A stretch of DNA of 64,000 bases, taken from contig KV423964.1 in NCBI GenBank assembly GCA_001632435.1, positions 1 through 64,000 of the forward strand, in the 5' to 3' direction. The position numbers and the translations under genes are program-made. Below the pieces are notes generated by a model. That model saw only the letters and a list, made by a program, of their open reading frames with translations. It was not told the DNA's origin and searched no databases. The DNA comes from Calocera cornea HHB12733 (lineage: Eukaryota; Basidiomycota; Dacrymycetes; Dacrymycetales; Dacrymycetaceae). Shown here piece after piece: positions 1 to 16,673 of the stretch; the stretch's first letter is position 1; every line of letters starts with the position of its first letter.

Positions 1-196
1 CCAAGGTCAGTCAGTTGCACATGTGGGGCTAGATCTCAGGATGCCAGCCTTCTCTCATGGTCAGCTCTATGTAGCACTGTCACGCTGTACCAGTGCCTAT
101 GCAGTGAAAGTCCTCCTTCCTCCACAGCCTGCTGGTGTTCCAAAAGATATTACTCCAAACATTGTATATCCCGAAGTTCTTACAATTCTTTCTTGA
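1..196 (+). CDS. Helitron PIF1-like helicase, C-terminal end (partial)
   Basis: The frame starting at base 2 is open from the window edge to a TGA at 194-196. It reads [12 protein letters not shown] followed by [14 protein letters not shown], the highly conserved last helicase motif of PIF1-like DNA helicases. In fungi these are mostly the C-terminal half of Helitron Rep-helicase proteins, which unwind and transfer single-stranded DNA during rolling-circle transposition. Only about 64 residues are present, so the Rep domain and Walker motifs lie outside the window. A cellular PIF1 gene cannot be excluded from this piece alone, but the short tail after the motif and the CTAG end about 90 bp downstream fit a Helitron. 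Confidence 0.8.
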   Translation, partial: QGQSVAHVGLDLRMPAFSHGQLYVALSRCTSAYAVKVLLPPQPAGVPKDITPNIVYPEVLTILS

Positions 197-249
197 TTCC
201 CACAGAGTACATATTATCACCATGAATTTGACAATTTAATTCTTTGCTG

Positions 250-290
250 AAAACGGAGACAGATGAGCGAAGCGAGACGGGTTACCCTAG
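250..290 (+). mobile_element. Candidate Helitron 3' terminus (CTAG|T)
   Basis: Helitrons end in CTRR, have a short hairpin just upstream, and insert between A and T. About 90 bp after the helicase stop the sequence GGGTTACCCTAG ends at 290 and is followed by T. A GCGAAGCG-type partial dyad lies just upstream, though the hairpin is weak. The assignment rests on position and the CTAG|T signature. Confidence 0.4.
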
Positions 291-1474
291 TCCATTCTAG
301 AACTTTTTTGGGGAAAGATGAGAAGCACGTGAAGCGCTACGGAAGCGCTTCGCTGTGCTGTCGCGACGCGCAAATTACCGCCAGCTTCCGTCAACCTCTG
401 ACGCTTCTCTCTCAAGGTTCTCATCATCACCTGCCCTCACAATTCTCGTCTATACATTCCTGTCCGGGTAACTTGAATCTTAATCAACTCTAATGCTGGC
501 CAGACCGACTATGACCTCAGCTAACGTGGATGAGAAGACGACAAGGCACGCGACTGAATAATCGAGTCATTCCTGAAGCCCGCGGTTGCCGTAATCCCCT
601 GACAACGAACTCGCCGACTACAATAAAAGCCTGTAGTCAAGCAAAGTCCGGTTGCGATTGCCGACCGGTCCACATCCCGACTCTATGTTTGGCTAGCTTC
701 CGCTGCTGGATGCCCGTGGTATCCTTGTCGTCTCGTGCGCTGTCTACACTGTTGCGACCTCAGAAGTTTGCGGACCAATCGAACGCATCGACAATCAATG
801 TTGCGCCATGCACGCCTCTGTAGCTGTCTCCTGAGTTGAATGGGCAACTTTTCAGGGCGGGAACGCCGCACGTTGCGTGATTTTCGCCCCAGTCCGCTGC
901 CAAGGCTCCACGACCACGCCGGGGAGGCAGCTTCGCGTGTCGTTCGCGTGTGGTGGTCTGCTCAGAGCTCTCTTTCTCCCACCACCCCCAGGCCCGGGGT
1001 GAGCTCCAGTTTCGTTCTTTCTTTCCCCTTTCGAAACTTCTCTGGCTCTGCCACTCCGGTGGATTGAAGTCGAATCGTCGCAAATTCGACCGTTCGATAA
1101 CCTCGGTAGGCACGAATCACCCCGCAGACAGGACTCTGCCTTCGCCTTTGTACTTTGTGTATCACTCCCTGCGCCGTGTTTGCAGCGCATCTGTCTTCTG
1201 ATTGCCTGACCCTTGGACCTCCTCGTCGCCTGGCAATCTCAGCTGGTCTGGCCACCTCAACAAATCGTGTCATATAATCGTAGCCGACCGCTCTTGTTAT
1301 CGTCGAGACGTCTTTTCGCTCGTTGAATCGGTGCTCGCTCTCCGCACCTACCGTACTTCGCCCGCCACCGATAGGTGCAAGCAGCAATACAGTCCAAGGA
1401 GCCGACTCTCTTGAAGCTCCTCACCTGGACTCTGTAACTCGACTTTGTACTCTTGGCCTCGATATCCATTCGAA
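291..1474. other. Intergenic, no supported gene
   Basis: Open frames here are short, overlap on both strands and show no domain or splice logic. The last 200-300 bp presumably hold the promoter and leader of the 7TM gene that starts at 1475. I see nothing else. Confidence 0.5.
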
Positions 1475-4253
1475 ATGCATCCTTCCACCGCTTCTGTCTT
1501 CGCTCCGTTCGCTGGAGTTCCCCAGTTGCTGATCGCGGACAAGGATCCAGGGGTAGGTCCACCGACTCCCTGTGGTTTTCAACTAACGAACGAAACATGT
1601 AGGCTGGGTCTCTTCTAGCAGATCTGCCCTTTATCGGCCTTGGCTCGATAGGCCTTGCTATGTTAGTGTTCATGTCCATTACAAGAAGACTGACTCGGTA
1701 CGAATATGTTCTATTCGACGAGACAAGGACTATTAACTGACTATACTTCAGTTCGAACGGGGTCATTATCGTCTCTGTTTTGTCGGCATTCATCGCCGCA
1801 ATCATGGATGTGGCAAATGTGATTGTCCTGGCGAATACGAACTCGGTCAGCCAGACGTTCCCACTCATCGTCGCGCGCGAAGTTTTCCTCGCCATCTCGC
1901 TCGGCAGCAAGTTCTTCTACGTATGGCACTTGTCCGGGCAATCGGTAGCTGCCCTTATGTTCGGTGGTAATCCCTTTCCGGCGAGCTGGGCGCGGTGGGG
2001 ACTAGGTGGAACAATAGCAAACGGGACGCTGTTGATCCTGAGCTCTGGTATTGGATTGACTCAGGTTAGCAAGTCACTCTTAGATGTCAACTGGTCGCTC
2101 ACAACCATCCACATAGCTGATCTGGCGAGCCGGATTTTTGTTTCTCTTTAAGAACTACCTTGTTCTCTACGACCTGGACGCCATACTGGAGATTGTAACC
2201 ACGGCTCTGCTCCTCGTCAAGCTTGTCATCAACATCTGGTATTCGCCACCGTTCCTTCCTTCAAAAGCAGCCAAGGTGTATACACCTCTCATTCTCGCTA
2301 CCTTGCTGGGGCTCGGCAATCCTATTGGCAATCTTCTTGCCTGTGAGTACACTTGCATCAAACGAGGGAACACCAGTCTGATCCGATGCAGTCATGTTCT
2401 CCGAGACTCCTTATGGCCGACTCCTTGAGGCCGTTCAATTGTACCTTTATGCCCTATACGCCTTTGTCATCTGTTTCTACGGCTCGATCTCAGGGAGGAC
2501 AAATCGCACAATGGAGAAGTCGAATGTACGGCAAAGACGTCCCTCACTCCAAACGATTGCATCGTTCCAGGATGTGTCTCGACCACCCTCGGTGACAACC
2601 CCCTACAGCTACCCGTCACCGGCACCCCTGATGCAGAACTACAACTCAGAAGGAGCGAGCTTCAGCAGACCCGATCCCAAGAGACGTTCTACCGCTGAGC
2701 GCCTCAGTCAATGGGTTTCAGAGCGCGTTGTTCTCAGCCCCACTGGTGCCGGGAGATCGTGGCTTGATCTGGAGCGCGGTCATAAGCGCGAGCGCAGCTC
2801 AACGGATAAGACTATCCGGAAGCCGTCTCGTACAGCGACGCCGTCTCAGGACAAACGGTACTACCGCGACGAGGCTCCTTCAAGGAAGCCCACCCTCGAT
2901 TCTGTCAACGACGGCCCTACAAGGAAACCATCTACGTCATCTCAAGGAGCAGGTGGCTCGGTTACAGTTGTATCCCCTACCAACGGCGGTCGAGTGGCTC
3001 TTTCCAGATCTGGATCATCCAAAGCTCAGTCTCCGGACGAGACGTATGCAGTTCGCTCGCTCAACAGAGATAGCTCTCTTCCACCTGCTCCACAGGGCAT
3101 CGTCGGCGGTCGATACGGTACCCGCACGAAGCCGTCAATCCTTGGTCGCCCCACAATCAGTCGCATCCAGTCCGTTTCTAACATCCGGTCCCCTTCCCCA
3201 AGCACCGACCTCAGCGTGGCGCTGCGAGAACAAGACGAACGAGATAAGATGGTTGCGTCAATCGTCCAACCGCGAGACTCTCTGCCCTCCCAATACGCTC
3301 CCTCGCCGCATTCCAACTCGTATCGGTCTGGTACGAGCAGCGTATCGCTGAGCAACTTCCCCTCGCCACCACCGATGCCAATGCCGATGCCGATGCCAAC
3401 AGCATCGACGTCCAAGCAGGCATTCCCAAAGCCTTTGAGGCTTCCCGGTCGCACTGGCCAGTCAATTGACGTGAAGGGCAAGGGCCCTGTGGGCAAGAAC
3501 GATGATGTTGTCGTCGATGATGTCATCTTCACCCTCGCCCCGCCGAATTGGAGGCGAAACATCGATCGGAAAGTGGACAGCTATGGGAGCGCCGCATCTT
3601 CCGCCGCCCTGGTCAAGCCAGATCAATACGAGACCTCGGCTCAGTGGGATATAACGAGCTTTATCGGCGGCGTAGTGTCGCCAACGGCAGAAAGCGCATA
3701 CACGCCAACTCTAGCATCGGCTGGGCCCCCAGGACGTCGCGAAGTCAGCATGCCGTACCCGTCGGCGCTAGCTTCTTCCGCTATGCTGAGCCCCGTGCGA
3801 TCTGTGGCGGAGAGTGAAGATACTGCGCAGATACTCGAAGTCAGGCGCACGCAGCCCATCACTCGGATCATGCCAACCTTACCGGAGAAGGCGATGGCCA
3901 TGCGGGCAAAAGAGCGTTCGCCCGAGCGGATGGTCGGAACAAAAGCCGCCGACAACGACGTCAGCATCCTCCCTGAGACCGAGACCTCTTCTCCGGCCGA
4001 ATCGAGAGGTGATTCCCCGAAGCCGGCGGGATCGAGGGCTGGGACGCCAGGCAAGACCTCGCCCTTCCCCACGCGACCCCTTGCTGGCCTGGGAAGCTTA
4101 TCTACAGGGCTTCGCTCGCTGTCTCCCAATGGCGGGGAGCTGCCAGAGCCTATGGACGGCGTGTTCGAGAAGCCGCGGCCGGCCCCTTCACCGGTGTCGA
4201 CGACGGCTAGCCCGCAGTCGCGAACCGTTCCGACGCCAGGTGGCTTCTTCTAG
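1475..4253 (+). CDS. Seven-transmembrane protein with long disordered C-terminal tail
   Basis: Exons 1475-1552, 1603-1697, 1752-2064, 2153-2342 and 2392-4253 join in phase and encode about 845 residues. The first four exons plus the start of exon 5 give seven hydrophobic segments (for example LGSIGLAMLVFMS, VIIVSVLSAFIAAIM, ILEIVTTALLLVKLVI and LYALYAFVICFYG). This is the topology of a fungal 7TM receptor-like protein, probably in the plasma membrane. The remaining 550 or so residues are Ser/Pro/Arg-rich and without a fold I can recognise, and include an alternating Met-Pro run. A cytoplasmic signalling or scaffolding tail is an inference. I do not recognise a named family. The start was chosen because ATG 1475 opens the exon with clean splice phase. 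Confidence 0.75.
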
Positions 4254-4501
4254 AGGTGCGGAGAAGGAGGATGGGAGGGTACATGTGTGGCCCTAGGCCA
4301 GATGTATTAATTACATCGAGGTATTCGTTCGAAGTACATTCTAATGGAGTCCAACTGTTTGTATCTGAAACATTACTACATCGTCTTACATCGGCCGGTA
4401 GTGCCTATCGTTCGTTATTTGGGCGTACAAGAGGTAACGCAGCTCAAGCTTCCGCCGCGGAAAGGCAAGGCAGTAGCGAAGCTTGTCCCTCGCATCTTCT
4501 C

Positions 4502-5566
4502 TCAGTCAGACGAGTCGTCGTCGTCCTTATCGACATATCGCAGCAGTCTCTTCATCCTGCTAACAGCCTGGCCCGCGTACCCTCCCTGCATTCCACACAT
4601 CAGCAACCATCCTTCTAATAGCGCGAGACAACGTACCCCAAATATTAACGCATGGTTTAGATAATGATACGTCTCGTAGAGCTCCGCCCTCTGCTGGAAC
4701 TCGGTTTTTGGCTCTGCGGGCGGGTAGTGCGCTCGATACGTGTCGAAGAACGCCTGGGGGAAGCCGCCGAACATGCGCGCGATCGCCAGCCTGACATCCC
4801 GTCAGCTCGGAGCTCCTCCGTCAGGCCAGGGGAAAGGGATGAGGGCGCACTCGAACTCGTTATGCCCGTAGAAGGAGGCGGGGTCGAATATCACCGGCTC
4901 GCCAGTGGAGCGGGATACACCGGCATTGCCTGTCCAGAGGTCGCCGTGCAGCAGCACAGGTTCTACTTCCAGATCTCGCAGCAGCGCTGGGATGACTCTA
5001 CATCACTTGATTCAGTGGGTGTTGGAGCGAGAGCAAGGGAGAACGCACCGCTGCACCACCTGGTTCCCGACCTTGACGACCTCCCCCGACCCTTTGCGCG
5101 CCAGCCCATCCAAGAGCTGCCGCATCATCCCACTGTAGCACTCCTCCCAGGTCCCCCACCACCCTCGTTCAACCCTCGTCACCCCGCAGTGCGTTGTTCG
5201 CTCGAAGCCGAACCCTCTCCGTTGCGGGTCTTTGAACGCATGCAGCTCTGTGGCTAGCCTCGTCGCGAGCTTGCGAGCCGCGTCGTCCGACAGAGATGGG
5301 CCCATGTCGAGGTACTGCGAGATGAAGTACGGTGCTCCCGAGGAGGTACCCGCGGCATAGAGCTGCGGTGCCAGCCCGGGGGCTGCGGCGTGCATGAGCT
5401 CCAGGGCGAGCGCCTCGCCCGCATACTGCTCTGTCTCGAAGGCAGATCCGACTTTGCAGAAGTAGGAGTTGCCGCTGGAGGAGGAGACGCGGGAGCCGGA
5501 GCCGGAGAATGTTGCGTTTGGCTCGAGCGCTTGGAGCTGCGCGAGGATGGTCGGGTTGATGCGCAT
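4502..5566 (-). CDS. Fructosamine/ketosamine-3-kinase family protein
   Basis: Three exons, 5049-5566, 4851-4997 and 4502-4790 (complement), join in phase to about 317 residues, the normal size of the family. These kinases phosphorylate the third carbon of sugar-amine adducts on glycated proteins, which then break down (protein deglycation, cytosolic). The order of motifs matches: N-terminal lobe with YFCKV, the catalytic segment [12 protein letters not shown], the metal-binding segment [16 protein letters not shown], then [15 protein letters not shown] and the helical C-terminal part. The HNEFE-L join is made only by removing the 60-nt intron, which supports the gene model. The C-terminus ends in an acidic DDDD stretch. 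It is tail-to-tail with the 7TM gene. Confidence 0.88.
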
Positions 5567-5963
5567 GCTGATCCCGGAGTGCGGGGAGGCGGTCTGGTGG
5601 GCTCAAGGGGTTCGGGTACGGGGAGAGGGGGTATGAGGCAGGGCCAGCCAGCGGGCAGCCTGTAGGGCGTGCGATGGGCGGGGAGATGGATAATGATGAT
5701 CATGAACCTGGTTATCACGGTATTGGCACACCACAAAGGGTAATCCGGGAGCAAAGCCGAGGAATGTGTGTTCTCTTCCAATGACCGGAGTTCCTCTCGT
5801 AGGACAGCAGAGACAAGCACGGTTCGAACCGGCACTTGCATACGCATACGTGCTTCTATTCTATTCAGGTATTCTATGACGGCCAAGCGTGATATTGAGT
5901 GCGTTGCATGCGACGTGAGAAAATCGTGATGCGCCGTCCCCTCGTCCATCCTTACAGGTATCA
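5567..5963. other. Spacer between two minus-strand genes
   Basis: This holds the upstream region of the kinase-like gene and the 3' flank of the ABC transporter gene. No additional gene or RNA was recognised. Confidence 0.5.
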
Positions 5964-11553
<5,590 letters not shown>

Positions 11554-13343
11554 CGCTCAGGGCCGGTACGGAGGGATGACGCAGTGGGAGCTGCCTGTGT
11601 ACCTGACAGAGCAAGACGGCAGCCAACGAGCAGCAGTGGGAGTGCTATCCGCCGTGGGGTGTATATAACGCCCCTCCTACGCTGCGCATTCTTTGGCGGT
11701 CGATGCAAGCGGGAGATCGGGCGCGGGTGCGGGCAGGGAGGGTGGACCCATGCGGGCTCGATGCCGGGTGGTGCGATGGGCGGGGAGTGTGCGCGTGTGC
11801 GCTGACCGGCTTACGAGGATCCACGGCCGCAGCGACTCGGGAGCGACAGAGGCGTCGGCCGGCCACGGCTGCCCTCCTCCAGCAGAGCGCGTGCAGAGGC
11901 GCAAGCCAGGGGCACAAATGTCGACACGGTATGACGTGGCCGGGCTTCGGGCCCCGGCCAAACGCGCGGCTGCTGATTCGCGGGGGGGCTCCCCCGCACC
12001 ATCCATCAGGGCGCTATTTTTGGACATGTGACCGCGTCGGGCGTTCATGTCCCACTTACAAGCGTTGGGCTGGGCAGGACTCCGCCGCAGGCGACGTCCT
12101 TGCTGCTCGTTGAAACGGCGCTCGACGACCTTTGACGCAGCCCGAGTCCGAGTTCGAGTTCGAGTTCGAGTCGCCCGCCCCAGCCTAAGCTTATCATCCG
12201 TCCTTACGCCGCACAACGTGCTGCGCCATCCCTCTCACATCCCGGCCGTACGCATTGGACGACCCGAGCCATCGGACGCGCGAGGCTCTGCCCAGTGCTC
12301 ATGTGGCGACTCGATATGCGTCGGGGCTCGCTACTGTATCCATGGGCGGAGACGACCTTGCTTGCCTTGCCCTGGTCAGCTGTACAGTAACTAGGCGTAT
12401 TTGAAACGAGCCCGGTCGCCGAAGTCTGCACCCCCGCTCCTCGAGCTTGCAAACTCGGAGACTGGATCTGCCAGTGTGCTGTCCAGGACGCTGCAAAGCC
12501 AGTGCCCGACTCGTCCGCCTGGCCAGGGAGCAGCGTTGATGAACACCGCTGCTCCCGATCTCATCTGGCCGTACATACGGTGCGTACGGTGCGGCCTCGC
12601 ATCGTCTTACTGCGGTAAAGCGTCGGACCACACGCTTGCTTGCCTGAGCGCGCTGCATTGCTCGCGAACGTGCTCTTGCGATGCTGGCTACGTAGTGCTG
12701 TATGCAGGCCCTGCGACATGGATCGGCGTTAATGACTTTACAAATCTTGCTGGGCGAACCCGTCCGGGTGATGCACACCGTCGAGGCGTCAACATTTCGA
12801 CATTCTCCAAGCAATGCAAAGCATGCATCGTCATTGACGGAACGCTGGCGTTCTAGGCGCTTGCTTCACTCATGCCGGTCGAGTCCTGACTTCCTCCATC
12901 TTCCACCCCGTTCGGGCACGTGCCCTCCGGCGGTACTGGAGCTACGTACGATGCTTCCCAACCCAATGCTCCGGTATAGCCTGAACCTACACATCCTTCT
13001 CTCCGCCTCCTCGCAGGTTTACCCAACACGCGGTCTCCGCCCGCCCAACGCCTGCCCAGGCCGCGGCACCGCCTCTCCCTCCCTCTCCTTCGCCTTCTCC
13101 TTCCTCCATCCTGAAGACCCACGACGAACCGCGGCCCGGAGAAGACGGGGTCCAGGAACGTCAGGAACTAGGGTTGCGCTGCTCTGCCTCCCGCCTGGCC
13201 ACCGGTTCTCAAGTCGAAGTCGGAGGGCACCAGTTGCCGTGCGACCGTGCGACCGACCGTGCGGGCGTGCGGGCGCGTCCAGGCTCGGGCTGCGCCAGCG
13301 CATAAACGTATCCCAAGCGGGCCCCGGGGTGGTATAAGTGCTG
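11554..13343. other. Long intergenic stretch, no supported gene
   Basis: The 5' flank of the ABC transporter gene (TATA-like site near 11665) occupies the left side and the promoter of the small gene at 13344 the right. Frames of 100-200 codons exist on both strands but are mutually antisense, Arg/Pro/Ser-biased and have no recognisable domain. No tRNA or other RNA gene was seen. Confidence 0.45.
12144..12172. repeat. Hexamer microsatellite (GAGTTC)n
   Basis: Four to five imperfect copies of GAGTTC in tandem, in the region upstream of the ABC transporter gene. Confidence 0.85.
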
Positions 13344-13867
13344 ATGGAGCGCGGGGGAATGGCTGCGCCAAGACGCAGGCCGAGGGAGGAAGACGAGATG
13401 TCCGAGTGTGAGTCCGCCTGTCCCCGGTGCATCCATCGGACGTTTGGCCAGGCTGACAAGCGGGTTGCATGTACGCAGTGACAGACGCCTTCCAGGCGCT
13501 CGTCGCGACGCTCCGGCACCAGTACTACGTCTGCAAGCCGCTCGTGCTGCACCAGCTGCAGTCCCTCACCTGGTCCCTCCGCCTCTCCCTCCTCTCCATG
13601 CAGGAAGACCTGCTCCGCCCGTTCCGCACGTACACGGACCATGTCCTCCTGCTCGACTCTCCCGACGCGCAGGGCTGGCAGACCTGCATACACGTCGCGG
13701 AGGAGGAGGTCATGATCTTCCGCATCCAACACAAGGCGGGCCGGAAGATGAGCCACGGTGTGAAGCTGGCTGCGCGCCCGCGCGGGGACGCGGCCAGCCC
13801 GCGCCCGTACCAGCAGCAGCAGGGGCAAGGGAATCACCGCGTGTTGACCCTTTCTGGCCGAGGCTAG
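13344..13867 (+). CDS. Small hypothetical protein
   Basis: Two exons, 13344-13407 and 13479-13867, join as GAGT|TGACA and give about 150 residues; starting at the in-frame ATG 13398 would give 132. The intron has a GTGAGT donor. The middle is helical and amphipathic (AFQALVATLRHQYYV, LQSLTWSLRLSLLSMQEDLL) and the end is Arg/Gln-rich and probably disordered. There is no signal peptide or clear membrane segment. I do not recognise the family. The gene ends about 40 bp before a 25-bp palindrome at the edge of the repeat-rich island, so it could be the left part of a gene interrupted there; nothing in the sequence proves this. Confidence 0.5.
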
Positions 13868-13908
13868 GATAGGGTCGAGGGGATAAGCTGCAACAAGCCG
13901 CAATTAAC

Positions 13909-13933
13909 CCGAGGACAGGTCACCTGTCCTCGG
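13909..13933. repeat. 25-bp perfect palindrome, motif ACCTGTCCTCGG
   Basis: Arms CCGAGGACAGGT and ACCTGTCCTCGG flank a single C. The 13868-14274 spacer otherwise holds only the 3' flanks of two convergent genes. A related palindrome is at 18321-18343 and related single motifs are at 25028-25150. Confidence 0.9.
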
Positions 13934-14180
13934 CAACGTTCAGGCTACCTGTCATTGCATAGAATAGACTTACTTAAGACTAGATTAGGTAGTCTAACCT
14001 TGTCTGAGTTCAGATCTGCTGCCGCGCCTGGTATTTGCCTCGGCAGGCACTCTGCAATAGCGCCCGTAAGACAGGCTTTCGAAGATAGAATGGGCTTGGC
14101 TCAGGGCAGCATAAGATAGGCGCTGGCTCTTCCGTTGGAACGGCGCCTCCGCGAGCTGTAGACTTAGGAGGTGCAAAGAT

Positions 14181-14216
14181 GATGTGATGTGTTGGTGTCG
14201 GACCGAAGTCCGGCAC
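14181..14216. repeat. TGATGTGTTGG palindrome, 3' flank copy
   Basis: Left arm TGATGTGTTGGTGTCGGAC, tetraloop CGAA and a shortened right arm GTCCGGCACC. It lies just past the stop of the 14275-16006 gene. Confidence 0.85.
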
Positions 14217-14274
14217 CTCATGAATTCGCTACACGCTACTAGGAGTAACAATCGGTCATGCTCGCCGCTCTCTA

Positions 14275-16006
14275 TCAGCAGAGGTTGTTGTCGGGCCCGC
14301 CAGCGTCTCCGCCTCCATTCACGAGCCCGTCCATCCCCTGCAGGGCTTGCCCGAGCCCGAACACCTCGCTGAGAACTTTCTCGGGCTCTTCGACGCCGAA
14401 CTTCTTGAGGATGGCTTGAAGCGCTGCGTGAGTTGTCAGCATGGTGCTGTGCGCGTTTGATGTGTGTTGGTGTCGGACGGATCGTCCAACACCAACACAT
14501 CACAATGAAACCGCACTTACCCACGGTCACCCCAACCTCCAGCACCTTTCCGCCGTACGTCCAGACGAATTCTTTGCCCGCTGCCTTGACTTTGGAGAGC
14601 TTCTTCCCACGCTTCTTCTTGCCGGCTTCCTTCGCGATCTTGCGCTCTTCCAACTCGCGCTGGTGACGCTCCAACTCGAGCTGCGCGTCAGCAATCTTCC
14701 TCCTTTCCAGCTCCTTCTTCCTCTCCTCGAGCGGCAGCTTCTCGAACTCCTTCTGACGCGCAGTGATGGTCTTGTCCCATCCCGTGCGCCTTCCAACGTG
14801 GTAGCTCTCCACCAGCTCGCTCTCCCTCGCACGGCCCACTGCCCCCTCGATTTCGTCCTCCTGCTCCTCCAGAGCGACGAGCGCCGCGACGATTCCATCG
14901 AACTCGCCCACGTTGGCCACGCGGACCTTCTCCACGATCATCTCCGCGTCACTGGCCTTGCGCACATCGATTTCGGCGCGGGTAGAGCGGTTGAAGGCCT
15001 CCGGGTTGGCCATCCCGGACAGCACAAGCTTCTCGATCCTCTCCTTGCGGTGCCTGGAGGGCGGCTGCCAGGTAGCGGCCACGATGGCGTCAGCAGCGGA
15101 GACATCGGGGTCGGTAGCGGCGTCAGCGGCGGGGTCGGCAGCGGCGTCAGCGGCGGGGTCGGCAGCGGCGTCGACAGCGGGGACATCGTCATCGTCGGCG
15201 TCTTCATCGGCGCTGGCGGCCTCGACGTCGTCAGCAGTAGCGGGAGCGACAGCGACAGGAGCGAGGACGAGGTGGGGGACGTGATGAGAAATCTGCGTCA
15301 GGGGTTAGCAAAGCTGTAGATAGCAAAACGATGAGGAGAGCCTCATCGTCGACACCAACACATCACAACCTGTGTGATGTGTTGGGTGTTGGACGAAGAG
15401 CCGACACCAACACATCACAAGTGATGTGTTAGGTGTTGGACGACTCGTCCGGCACCAACAAATCACAAGACGCACCTTATCGCCAGCGAGCAGCTCCTTG
15501 AGGCGTTCCTGCGTCCAGACGGCATCGGCGCCGTACTTCGCCTGGTAGGCTTTGACCAGCTGGGAGGCGAACGTGTCGGCCACCTCCGTCGACATCTCCG
15601 CCGACGCCTTCTCCTTCCCCCCCTTCTTCGCCGCCTTCTTCGCCCCTTTCTCCCCGCTCGCCGCTCCAGCATCATCGCGTACGTCGAGGACGATCTTCTC
15701 GGCTTTCTTCTTGGGCGCCTTCTTCTTCGCCTTCACCTTGGCCGGCCCCTTACCCTTCTTGTCCAGCTCAGGCGCCGGCTCGGGAGCGCTCGACTCGATG
15801 GCGCTCGTCTCGTCGTTACTGCTCGGGGCGAGCGAGGTCTTCTCCGCCGTGAAGAAGTCGACGAACGGCGCGACGGCCTGCTGAGCGTTGCCGATGAACG
15901 AGATCGTCGTCTCCCAGTCGGGAGCGGGCGTCAGGCCGCCGTCGGCATTGCTGCTGGTCGTCGAGGGAGAGAGGGAGGTAGTGTCGACAGTGTCGACCAT
16001 AGACAT
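14275..16006 (-). CDS. Hypothetical charged, coiled-coil protein with repeat-filled introns
   Basis: Exons 15476-16006, 14521-15292 and 14275-14423 (complement) join in phase to about 483 residues. The first third has Lys-rich KAKKKAPKKKAEK-type stretches. A central Asp/Ala run repeats DPAADAAA. The second exon then carries a long charged helix (FEKLPLEERKKELERRK, LELERHQRELEERK), which should form a coiled coil. No catalytic motif or known domain was recognised. Both introns contain the TGATGTGTTGG palindromes: three units plus another hairpin in the first (15293-15475), one unit in the second (14424-14520). It starts about 670 bp from the divergent gene at 16674. It could be a passenger gene of a mobile island or a host gene invaded by the repeats. 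Confidence 0.65.
14457..14505. repeat. TGATGTGTTGG palindrome, intron copy
   Basis: A nearly complete unit: TGATGTGTGTTGGTGTCGGACG, GAT, then CGTCCAACACCAACACATCA. It sits wholly within intron 14424-14520. Confidence 0.95.
15328..15469. repeat. Tandem array of TGATGTGTTGG palindromes in an intron
   Basis: Intron 15293-15475 holds an ACGATGAGG/CCTCATCGT hairpin fused to a half unit (to 15368), then two full units at 15371-15419 and 15420-15468. Almost the whole intron can fold into hairpins. Confidence 0.95.
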
Positions 16007-16673
16007 TCTGTAAAGAAGATGATAGTTTGAGAGAGAATGAAAGAGGATGGCAGCGTGCGACTTTACGGATTCAGCCCTCGACTTGCCATACCTGCGTATT
16101 TGCCTCCGCGCTGTGCTACATCGCTTTCCGGGCTTCTTCCCCTATTCCCGAGCCTCGTGTTAGCCTCATGGGTACAATGAGTTACTCCAGCGCTGGAAAG
16201 CGCTGGAAAACAACTAAAATTATCAGTCGAAAGCGCATATAGGAGGCTTTCGGTGATGTGTTGGGTGTCGGACGGTCCGCAACCCAAAAGTATTCTCGCA
16301 GACGCAATTCTGGATGTATTTCGAAAAAAAAAGGGGGGAATGGTACTACTACTAATTAATATTCATTTCTCCTACTAAACTTGCTCATGCGATGTCCTCC
16401 GAAAGTGAAATTACATTGTCGAGTTGGGACGAATGCGTCCTGATAATCACGTGACGTGCACCGCGGGAGAATGCTGTGCTGGCGCGGGCGCAAAGCGGCG
16501 CTCCAGCCTCCTAAGTCCTCGAGCTCGTCGTCCACAGCACCCTGCTCACCGTCTTACAAACCACCACCTACTCGAAACTACTACTGATACTGATACTGCC
16601 TGTAAGTTGTTAGCTTTAGTATTGATACTGTTACTAACTGCCTTGTCTGTAGGCCTTGTCTAAACACTATCCA
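16007..16673. promoter_or_regulatory. Divergent intergenic region
   Basis: It lies between the starts of two divergent genes. A palindrome copy is at 16252-16288 and an A9/G6 run at about 16323. A GTAAGT...TGTAG pair at about 16610-16652 looks like a 5'-leader intron of the plus-strand gene. No specific activator site was identified. Confidence 0.45.
16252..16288. repeat. TGATGTGTTGG palindrome, intergenic copy
   Basis: GGTGATGTGTTGGGTGTCGG followed by a degenerate right arm GTCCGCAACCCAA. Confidence 0.8.
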
